Below, in pieces: positions 1-5,960 of a stretch of DNA of 10,524 nucleotides. The stretch is taken from positions 1 to 10,524 of the forward strand of contig CALKDV010000046.1 of assembly GCA_938084085.1 (NCBI GenBank), given 5' to 3'. The notes under the pieces were generated by a model that was not told the origin of the DNA, did not search any database, and saw only the letters and a program-made list of their open reading frames with translations. Position numbers and translations under genes: made by a program. This DNA comes from an uncultured Nannocystaceae bacterium (GTDB lineage: Bacteria; Myxococcota_A; Polyangia; Nannocystales; Nannocystaceae). How positions within the stretch are numbered: position 1 is the stretch's first letter; every line of letters starts with the position of its first letter.

Positions 1-3000
1 GGCGCCAGAGGGTGCGGGCGTTCGCCGCGTGTTCGTGGATGAGGAGGTAGGCGGCCGGGAGGAATAACAAGGTGACGAGGGTGCTGGACAGCAAGCCCGC
101 CGCGACGATGATCGCGATGGAGTGGTAATAAATGCCCGCGAGGGTGGGGTGGTACACGAGCATGGGGATCAGCCCCAATATGGTCGTCGAGGCGGTCATG
201 AGAATGGGGCGAAGTCGCATCCTCCCCGACTCGCACAAGGAGTCGACCAGCTCCATGCCCTGCGCGCGGAGCTGCAAGGACTTGTCGATCAAGATGATCC
301 CGTTGTTGACGGCGATCCCGATCAAAATAAACAGCCCGATCAAGGCCACGGTGTCGACCGTGGTGTCGGTGGCGTACATCGCCCATGGCGCGCCAAAACA
401 GCCGAGGAGGCAGGTCAGCATGATCGCAACGGGCTGCAGGAAGCTCTCGAACAAGGAGGCCATGACGGCGTACACCAAGAGCAGGCACAGGCCGAGATTC
501 ACGATCATCTCGGTCTTGTTCTCTCGTTCTTTCCACCACCGGGTGCCCTCTCCTGCGCTGTACCCCGGGGGGAGGCTGACGCCGTCGAGAAGCTCGAAGA
601 CGGCGGCCTTGTTGGCCTTGGGATCCCCTCCCGCGAAGTGGACGCTCATTCGTACCTCGGTCTGCCGATCCAAGCGCTGGATCCAGTACGGCGAGCGGGT
701 CGTGGTGAAGTTTGCGAGCGCTCGTAGCGGGATCTCGGTGCCGTCCGGCGCGGCGATCCGAAAATCCGCCAGTTCGCTCATGCTGGGGTCGTCCTCGCTG
801 CCGCCGGTGCTCATTCGAATGCTGACTTCGCCCTCGGGACCGGAGGCTTGGCCGACAGAGACGCCCTGAAACCCGCTCGAGATCGCCTGGGCGACATCGC
901 TGGCGCGCAGCCTCAGCGCGTGCACGCGGTCGATGTCGAGGTTGATGCTCATCTCTTGGCGACCTTCGTCGTAGGGTCCCACTACGCGCTCGAGTCCGGC
1001 GGGCTCTTCGGCCTGCGGATCTGCGGGGGGGAGGTTCTGCTCGAGCACGTCCCCAACCTTTCGCGAGAGCCGAAACAGCGAATCCATATTGTCACCGCGG
1101 AGGACGAAGCGCACGACCTTGGGATCGTAGCGACGATGTCGCCATCCACCGCCTTGACCCACGTGGTATTTGATGCCGACTTGCTCCGGGAGCGTGGCGG
1201 TGATTCGAGCCTCAAAGTCGGAGACGGCTTGCTCGCTTTGGAACGCCTCGCTTGGGTAGATTCGGCACGAGCCGTACCAGTCGCCGTAGTCGCAGTGGAT
1301 GGAGCTGATATTCAGCGCCTCTCGCTGTGGGAGCAGGGCCTCTTCGACCTTCGCGAGGTGTTTGATAACGCGCTCAAACCCGCTCTTTCCGACAATCTCA
1401 AGCCTCACTCTCACAGATCGCGTCTCCTCTTCGACCTCGGAGAGGTCAAACCGCGCCTGCGTGACGGGCCAGGCGGTGGAGGCGCTGACGAGGAGCCCGA
1501 TGATCAACGTGGCGCGTGGCCGACGGAGGCTGGCGGCGATGAGGCGGCCGTAGCGGCGCCGCAGCCACTCCATGCCCTCGCTCGACTGGCGCCGCGGAGG
1601 GCGAGAGCCCTGGGCCATCACCATCGGGATGATGGTCTGGGACACAAACAGCGACGCGATCAAGGCGATCACGAAGGTGAGCCCCAAGGGTTGGAGATAG
1701 ACCGTCATGGGGTCGGCCGGGTTGTCCGACAGCAAGGGCAAGAAGACGATGGCGCTCGACAAGGTCGAGGCGATGGTCGCGAGGCCGACTTGCCGCGCGC
1801 CGATCCTCGCGGCTTTTTTTCGAGAGACGCCGGCTTGAGCCTGCGCTTGAATAGACTCCACGATGACGACGGCGTTGTCGATAAAGATCCCAACGCCGAG
1901 CACGAGTCCGAGCATGACAACGCAGTTGAGCTCTTGTCCGCGGAAGAACAAAATACCCGTGGCCGCCAGGATGCTGAGCGGGATACAGATGGCTGCGACG
2001 AAGGTGGTTCGAAGTCGCCGCAGGAACAAAAACAGCATGACGATGCCGATGGCGCCGCCGAAGATGCCCGAGTTTCGTAGGTCTTTGAGGGTCTTGACGA
2101 TCTGCTCGCCCTCGTCCTCGTACACCTCAATCTCCACTTGACCGAGCTCTGGTTGAGCCTTGATCGCAGGCAGGGCGGCCTTGATATTTCGGGTCACCTC
2201 GACGGTGCTCGCCCCCGAACTGACGAAGACGTTCACGGAGATCGACGGCTTCCCGTTGAGCCGGGTGCCCTTACGCTGCGCGACGGGGTGGAGGGTCACG
2301 TCGGCGAGGTCCCGCAGCCGTAGGCTCCGACCCGCGGAGGTGGCGTTGAGCTCGGTGGTCGCGTCAGGCGTCGTAGAATCTGCCTCGGAGTCGCCCACGA
2401 CGGGGACGTCTGCAGCACCGGCTGCGCCCCGACCCGGGGCGTTGATGGGCAGGTTCGCGAACGCCTCGGGGTTGGCAACGACCCCTGGGCTGCGCAGGTG
2501 GGCGCGGTGCCCGCCTTGTTGCAGACTCCCGAGCCCCTGGTCTCGGTTGGCCGCGCGCACGGTGGTGCCTACGTTGGAGAGAGAGACTCCTTGTCGATCC
2601 GCCGCGTCGAGGTTCACGGCCACCTCAAGCTCGTGTGGCTCCACACCCACCAACTCGACGCGCGCCACCCCTGGAATCCGCTCGAGCGGCCGAGTCACGG
2701 TGCGCTGGAGCAGGTAGTAGCTCGCCGCAAGGGGCCGGTCGCTGGCCAGCATGAGCGACACCGCGGGTTGCTCTTCATCGCCGCGATCTGACGAGATCTC
2801 CAGTCGCTGAACAAGGTCTGGGAGGTCTCCGCGAATTCGGTCGAGCCGCTCACGGACCTCGAGCTTCCGAGAATCGAGGTCCGTGCCGGGGCGGAAGTTT
2901 AGGGAGGCGCGCGCGCCCCACGAGCCGCTGCTGATCTGGAGCTTCTCAAGATCTCGGACGCCCGCGAGGGCCTCCTCCATCGGACGGATGACCTCTCGCT

Positions 3001-3187
3001 CAAGAACGTTTGGGCTGGTGCGCGCCACCTGTGCTCGCACAGAGATCCACGCGCGATTCTCCGTCGGCATAAAGGCCAGGGGGAGCCGGAAGGTCCCGAT
3101 GATGCCGAGCACGAAGACCGCGAGCAGCATCATGCTGACGGTGATCGGCCGGTTGAGGGCGAGGTCTGAGAGGCTCCAACTGCGCAT
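1..3187 (-). CDS. RND-family (HAE/AcrB-type) efflux permease, C-terminus cut by window edge
   Basis: This is an inner-membrane RND permease that would export a substrate using the proton gradient, normally with a periplasmic adaptor and outer-membrane channel that are not in the window. The frame is open from ATG 3187 to the left edge (1062 residues visible), so only a short tail is missing. The start gives the usual family N-terminus: LSDLALNRPIT at residues 6-16, then TM1 at about 15-33. TM4 carries GVGIFIDNAVVIVES with Asp437-Asn438; TM10 carries IAVNNGIILID with Asn961-Asn962; RLRPILMTASTTILG marks TM11. AcrB has Asp-Asp and Lys-Asn at the TM4 and TM10 sites. Oddities are a 38-residue Ala/Gly/Asp/Thr-rich insert (249-286) in the first porter half and a Cys632/Cys641 pair in the second periplasmic loop. 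No Shine-Dalgarno is visible before the ATG. The substrate cannot be assigned. Family assignment is firm. Confidence 0.95.
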   Translation of the reverse strand, partial: MRSWSLSDLALNRPITVSMMLLAVFVLGIIGTFRLPLAFMPTENRAWISVRAQVARTSPNVLEREVIRPMEEALAGVRDLEKLQISSGSWGARASLNFRPGTDLDSRKLEVRERLDRIRGDLPDLVQRLEISSDRGDEEQPAVSLMLASDRPLAASYYLLQRTVTRPLERIPGVARVELVGVEPHELEVAVNLDAADRQGVSLSNVGTTVRAANRDQGLGSLQQGGHRAHLRSPGVVANPEAFANLPINAPGRGAAGAADVPVVGDSEADSTTPDATTELNATSAGRSLRLRDLADVTLHPVAQRKGTRLNGKPSISVNVFVSSGASTVEVTRNIKAALPAIKAQPELGQVEIEVYEDEGEQIVKTLKDLRNSGIFGGAIGIVMLFLFLRRLRTTFVAAICIPLSILAATGILFFRGQELNCVVMLGLVLGVGIFIDNAVVIVESIQAQAQAGVSRKKAARIGARQVGLATIASTLSSAIVFLPLLSDNPADPMTVYLQPLGLTFVIALIASLFVSQTIIPMVMAQGSRPPRRQSSEGMEWLRRRYGRLIAASLRRPRATLIIGLLVSASTAWPVTQARFDLSEVEEETRSVRVRLEIVGKSGFERVIKHLAKVEEALLPQREALNISSIHCDYGDWYGSCRIYPSEAFQSEQAVSDFEARITATLPEQVGIKYHVGQGGGWRHRRYDPKVVRFVLRGDNMDSLFRLSRKVGDVLEQNLPPADPQAEEPAGLERVVGPYDEGRQEMSINLDIDRVHALRLRASDVAQAISSGFQGVSVGQASGPEGEVSIRMSTGGSEDDPSMSELADFRIAAPDGTEIPLRALANFTTTRSPYWIQRLDRQTEVRMSVHFAGGDPKANKAAVFELLDGVSLPPGYSAGEGTRWWKERENKTEMIVNLGLCLLLVYAVMASLFESFLQPVAIMLTCLLGCFGAPWAMYATDTTVDTVALIGLFILIGIAVNNGIILIDKSLQLRAQGMELVDSLCESGRMRLRPILMTASTTILGLIPMLVYHPTLAGIYYHSIAIIVAAGLLSSTLVTLLFLPAAYLLIHEHAANARTLWR

Positions 3188-3201
3188 GTCGGGTTCGTCG
3201 A

Positions 3202-3218
3202 GAGACCAGGGGAGTCTC
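3202..3218. promoter_or_regulatory. Inverted repeat just upstream of the left RND pump
   Basis: GAGAC (3202-3206) and GTCTC (3214-3218) form a perfect 5-base inverted repeat around a 7-base centre, ending 14 bases before the pump's ATG. An alternative register pairs CGAGA (3199-3203) with TCTCG (3215-3219). It could be a small hairpin in the 5' leader or an operator half-site pair. The arms are short enough for chance, so this is only a candidate regulatory site. No convincing -35/-10 pair for the pump was found in 3188-3308. Confidence 0.2.
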
Positions 3219-3269
3219 GCACATAATTGCGTCAGGGCGACCGCAAATGGGCGTTCGAGCGCAGTGAGC

Positions 3270-3297
3270 TTGCATCGTCTGCGGGGCGGGCTAGATT
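3270..3297 (+). promoter_or_regulatory. Possible promoter of the small membrane-protein gene
   Basis: TTGCAT (3270-3275) and TAGATT (3292-3297) are separated by 16 bases and sit just before the GTG at 3309. The match to the sigma-70 consensus is modest (about 3/6 and 4/6). If it is real, the transcript would begin within a few bases of the start codon and be nearly leaderless, which fits the absence of a Shine-Dalgarno. The call is by eye only. Confidence 0.18.
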
Positions 3298-3308
3298 GTC
3301 AGTGCGCC

Positions 3309-3521
3309 GTGGAGTTGATTCTCTTTTTGTTTTGTCTGCCGCTGTTGTCGTGTCTCCACATGATGCGTCGGCCGGAAGAGCGCGCTCTCGAGGCGCGTGA
3401 ACGGGCGCAAGAGCGACTGTATCTGGCCTCCTGGGGCGCGATGTTTCCGAGCGCGACGCCTTCCACGCCTGGCCAGATACAGGCGGCGCCAGAGCGGAAG
3501 TCGCCGGCGAGCGTGATTTGA
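3309..3521 (+). CDS. Probable small single-pass membrane protein, unknown function
   Basis: A 70-codon frame starts at GTG 3309 (TTG 3315 is an alternative). A short hydrophobic segment (about residues 3-17, with VELILFLFCLPLLSC at the N-terminus) is followed by Arg-Arg at about 20-21. A highly charged, probably helical stretch (RRPEERALEARERAQERL) comes next, then a Pro/Ala/Ser-rich tail. By the positive-inside rule the C-terminus should be cytoplasmic. Support for a real gene is the coherent membrane-plus-charged-helix layout, the G/C-rich third positions, the lack of a better gene on either strand, and a hairpin 10 bases after the stop. LLSC resembles a lipobox, but with no basic N-terminal residues lipidation is unlikely. 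No family is recognised. The gene is divergent from the left RND pump, so a shared control region is possible. No Shine-Dalgarno is visible. Confidence 0.45.
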   Translation: MELILFLFCLPLLSCLHMMRRPEERALEARERAQERLYLASWGAMFPSATPSTPGQIQAAPERKSPASVI

Positions 3522-3531
3522 TCCCTTCAGG

Positions 3532-3553
3532 CCGGCGTTCTGCGCGCCGGTTT
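3532..3553 (+). terminator. Candidate hairpin terminator after the small membrane-protein gene
   Basis: CCGGCG (3532-3537) and CGCCGG (3545-3550) form a perfect 6-bp G+C stem with a 7-base loop, followed by TTT (3551-3553). It begins 10 bases after the plus-strand stop (3519-3521) and lies immediately beyond the stop of the minus-strand trmK gene, so it sits exactly between two convergent genes. The U-tract is short and exists only on the plus strand, so this is a weak intrinsic terminator at best. Confidence 0.35.
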
Positions 3554-3555
3554 GA

Positions 3556-4275
3556 TCAGGGCAAGGAGGCGGAGCGCTCCGCACGGAATAAAAACGCGCG
3601 GAGAATGTCGAGGTCCTCGAGCATCTGTGTCGTCTCCGCAGGCGGGGGGCGCCCGGCGGTCGCCCCCAAGCGGGTTGCGAGGTGGGTTGCGCGCGCCTGG
3701 AGCCACGGACGCACGTTCGGGCCGCCATGATGGAGCGGCGCACCGAGCAGCAGGTCGGCCCGCGTCGGCGACCAACGTTCTTGGGCGCCTGACGGATCCC
3801 TCTCGGAGGCTACGAGGACTGGATAAAAGCGGCCGTCATCTTCGACGATGCGCTCGTCGTCGAGCCAAAGCTTGAGCGTGAAGAGGGCCTGTCGGAGCGC
3901 CACGGCATCGTCATTGGGGGCCAGCACAAAGCGTCGAATATCGCAGTCGCCTTTGCCTCGGAGGATGCGATGGATCGCGGGGCTTCCCATGCCCGCGATC
4001 GTGACGGTGCCGAGGCGTTCGCCCTGAACGGGTGCGAGGCCATCACCGAGCCTAGCCTCGACACGGTCAGTGACCTTGGCGTTCTCGATATTTACCCGCG
4101 TCTGCTCAAGCGGCCGCGCTCGTTTGTCACAGGCGAACGCGACCGGCACTCGCCCTGAGCCGGCCAGCTCGATCGGCAAAAATCCGTGATCCGTGCCGAT
4201 GTCAGCCATGGGAAGATCCGGCAAGACCGCAGCAGCGATAGCCGCGAGCCGCGGCGTGAGGGGCCTTCGTGTCAC
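3556..4275 (-). CDS. trmK: tRNA (adenine-N1)-methyltransferase of the TrmK/COG2384 family
   Basis: This is a 239-residue class I SAM-dependent methyltransferase. Characterised TrmK enzymes methylate N1 of adenine 22 in tRNA in the cytoplasm. Visible motifs are ADIGTDHGFLP (24-34, SAM-binding motif I), ACDKRARPLEQTRVN (48-62, motif II region), RLGDGL (75-80), IAGMGSP (93-99, where the family usually has AGMGG), LAPND (118-122), EDDGRFYPVLVA (145-156) and GPNVRPWL (185-192). Length and motif order match the family. The start is GTG 4275; no Shine-Dalgarno precedes it. It is divergent from the crotonase gene with only 47 bases between start codons, and it is convergent with the small membrane-protein gene. 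The family call is confident; the exact tRNA position modified is inferred from relatives in other phyla. Confidence 0.85.
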   Translation of the reverse strand: MTRRPLTPRLAAIAAAVLPDLPMADIGTDHGFLPIELAGSGRVPVAFACDKRARPLEQTRVNIENAKVTDRVEARLGDGLAPVQGERLGTVTIAGMGSPAIHRILRGKGDCDIRRFVLAPNDDAVALRQALFTLKLWLDDERIVEDDGRFYPVLVASERDPSGAQERWSPTRADLLLGAPLHHGGPNVRPWLQARATHLATRLGATAGRPPPAETTQMLEDLDILRAFLFRAERSASLP

Positions 4276-4283
4276 GTCAGTTT

Positions 4284-4313
4284 CGTATACCAGTTCACGA
4301 CGCTGCGTGATAA
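4284..4313 (-). promoter_or_regulatory. Possible promoter for trmK, overlapping the crotonase leader
   Basis: Read on the minus strand, TTATCA (plus 4308-4313) and TATACG (plus 4284-4289) are 18 bases apart, each matching the sigma-70 consensus at 4 of 6 positions. The -10 ends only 8 bases before the GTG of trmK, so transcription would start at or next to the start codon, giving a leaderless message. The -35 abuts the crotonase ribosome-binding region, so the divergent promoters would compete. Identified by eye. Confidence 0.25.
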
Positions 4314-4322
4314 GTGGAGACG

Positions 4323-5123
4323 ATGGAATTCGAGGATCTCAACTACGAACAACGTGGGCAACTCGTGACCATTTCATTGGCGCGACCAGACGCTCGAAAC
4401 GCATACAGCGAGGGGATGGTGCGCTCCTTGGTGGAGGCGCTCGCGCGCGCGCAGGCCGACGACGACACGCGCTGCGTCGTGCTGACGGGGGAAGGATCTG
4501 CGTTCTCTGCAGGGGGGGATCTCAAGCTCATGCGAGATCACGCAGGAATGTTCGCGGGGCAGCCAGACGAGCTTCGGCGTCGATACATCGACGGCATTCA
4601 GCAGATTCCCGCCGCAATTCAGCGGTTCGAAAAGCCCCTGATCGCGGCGGTCAACGGCCCCGCGATCGGAGCGGGGCTCGATCTCGCGTGCATGTGTGAC
4701 CTGAGGATCGCGAGCGAGGAGGCCAAGTTTGGTTCCACCTTCGTCAAAGTTGGGTTGGTGCCCGGCGATGGCGGAGCGTACTTCCTCACGCGCGCCATCG
4801 GATACGCGCGGGCGCTCGACTTGATGCTCACGGGCAAGGTCATCGACGCTCCAGAGGCGCTGCAGATCGGCCTGGTTCAGCGCCTCGCGCCGCCCGAGGC
4901 GCTCATGACGCAGGCTCTCGCGCTCGCAGAGTCGATCGCAGCCAACGCGCCGGTCGCCGTGCGCTTGACCAAGCGCGCTGCTGTTCGGGGCTACGATGCA
5001 GACGCCCAGGTGAGTCTAGAGCTGGCGGCAACCTACCAGGGCGTCGCCCAAAACACCGCCGATCACGACGAGGCGGTCGTCGCCATGTTGGAGCGCCGAA
5101 CGCCGAAGTTTCACGGCAAGTAG
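4323..5123 (+). CDS. Crotonase-superfamily enoyl-CoA hydratase/isomerase-like protein
   Basis: This is a 266-residue cytoplasmic crotonase-fold protein acting on an acyl-CoA thioester. FSAGGDLKLM (from residue 61) and the GPAIGAG segment (from 112) supply the two oxyanion-hole regions; ACMCDLRIA (122-130) and VGLVPGDGGAYFL follow in family order. Length is normal. The acidic pair of mitochondrial enoyl-CoA hydratase (Glu144/Glu164) is not conserved: the first aligns with Asp120 (GLDL) and the second with Phe140 (FGSTFVKVG). An Asp149 in VPGDGG resembles PaaG-type isomerase-like members. Isomerase, or another crotonase reaction, is therefore as likely as hydration. ATG 4323 is chosen because GGAG lies 3 bases upstream; GTG 4314 in the same frame is an alternative. 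It converges on the reductase gene with 16 bases between stops. The substrate is unknown. Confidence 0.9.
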   Translation: MEFEDLNYEQRGQLVTISLARPDARNAYSEGMVRSLVEALARAQADDDTRCVVLTGEGSAFSAGGDLKLMRDHAGMFAGQPDELRRRYIDGIQQIPAAIQRFEKPLIAAVNGPAIGAGLDLACMCDLRIASEEAKFGSTFVKVGLVPGDGGAYFLTRAIGYARALDLMLTGKVIDAPEALQIGLVQRLAPPEALMTQALALAESIAANAPVAVRLTKRAAVRGYDADAQVSLELAATYQGVAQNTADHDEAVVAMLERRTPKFHGK

Positions 5124-5139
5124 CGCGGGCCGGTGTGAC

Positions 5140-5883
5140 TTACCGACGTACCGCGCGCTCGTACGCGGCGTCAGGGAGGCGCGCGAGGGTCCGCATCAAG
5201 CGCGCCATGGGGAACGGAAATTCTGCCACGCGCGCCTTCCGGTGGATCGCGGAGACGATCTTTTGGGCGGCTTGATCCGGCGACAGCAAGAACGGCATCC
5301 GCTTCATACCCGCCACCAACTCTGTGTCAACGAACCCGGGTCGAATGTCCGTGACCGCGACGCCGGTGGTCTGCAGATCGAGCCGGAGCCCCTCCATAAA
5401 CGCGCTAAAAAAAGCCTTGCTCGCGCTGTATGCGGCCATCTTGGGGGTCGCTCGATATCGGGCCAGGCTGCTGATACCAACGAGGTGCCCACGCTTTCTC
5501 GCGACCATGCGTGGCAAGAGCGCCAGCATCGTCGCGGCGGCTCCCTTTACGTTCACGTCGAGGATCGGGGCGATGTCTTCGTAGGTCAGCTTGCCGCTCC
5601 AGCGCCCCACGGTGACCCCGGCGTTCGCGATGACTGTGTCGAACCCTCCGAGCTCGTCGTCGGCCGCTCGCATGCTGTTGGTGAGGGCTTCGGGCTCCGT
5701 GACATCCACCGTGCACACCGAGGCGGTTCCGCCGGCGCTTGAGATCTCGTCTCTCACCTGCGTGAGGGCCTCCGTGTTCCTCGCCGCGAGGCACAGGTGG
5801 TGCCCTTCGCTCGCGAGGGTGAGCGCGACCGCCCTTCCGATGCCTTGGGATGCACCCGTGATGAAAATATTCGACGCGGCCAT
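5140..5883 (-). CDS. Classical short-chain dehydrogenase/reductase (SDR)
   Basis: A 247-residue Rossmann-fold oxidoreductase, probably cytosolic or loosely membrane-associated. The cofactor motif TGASQGIG is at residues 9-16, NAG at 87-89, catalytic Asn111 in LDVNVKG, Ser138/Ser139, Tyr152 and Lys156 in YSASK, and RPGFVDT at 181-187. The complete Asn-Ser-Tyr-Lys tetrad implies activity. Arg35 after the second beta strand suggests NADP(H) preference (inferred). The C-terminal stretch (PMARLMRTLARLPDAAYE, basic and amphipathic) resembles COG0300-type SDRs. The start is taken as ATG 5883, which puts the glycine motif at the usual distance; GTG 5904 would add 7 residues. A GCCCC/GGGGC hairpin (5898-5911) lies over that alternative start. 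It sits 77 bases downstream of the lipoprotein gene in the same direction, so co-transcription is possible. The substrate is not predictable. Confidence 0.92.
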   Translation of the reverse strand: MAASNIFITGASQGIGRAVALTLASEGHHLCLAARNTEALTQVRDEISSAGGTASVCTVDVTEPEALTNSMRAADDELGGFDTVIANAGVTVGRWSGKLTYEDIAPILDVNVKGAAATMLALLPRMVARKRGHLVGISSLARYRATPKMAAYSASKAFFSAFMEGLRLDLQTTGVAVTDIRPGFVDTELVAGMKRMPFLLSPDQAAQKIVSAIHRKARVAEFPFPMARLMRTLARLPDAAYERAVRR

Positions 5884-5960
5884 GATGAGGGCAGTGTGCC
5901 CCACGCGGGGCCGTGCGTCACCTCAAGGGGATGGCCGAGGACGCGAAGGCGCCCCGCGAG

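Noticed and set aside
1814..1820. Run of seven T (seven A in the coding strand) inside the left pump, a possible slippage site
   Set aside because: It encodes an ordinary Lys-Lys after TM4, the frame is intact on both sides, and a single run of seven is weak evidence for phase variation.
848..2080. Long open frame of about 410 codons on the plus strand
   Set aside because: It is antisense to the RND permease and its product is rich in Arg, Asp, His and Gly with no domain, as expected for a shadow frame in GC-rich DNA.
3291..3743. Minus-strand open frame of about 150 codons between trmK and the left pump
   Set aside because: It overlaps the 3' end of trmK in another frame on the same strand and its product is Arg-rich and featureless; the plus-strand small membrane protein explains the region better.
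4512..4518. Run of seven G in the crotonase gene
   Set aside because: It encodes the conserved Gly-Gly of the oxyanion-hole motif, and the frame is intact.
5898..5911. GCCCC/GGGGC hairpin between the lipoprotein and reductase genes as a terminator
   Set aside because: The stem is only 5 bp with no T-tract on either strand, and it lies just upstream of the reductase start rather than right after the lipoprotein stop.
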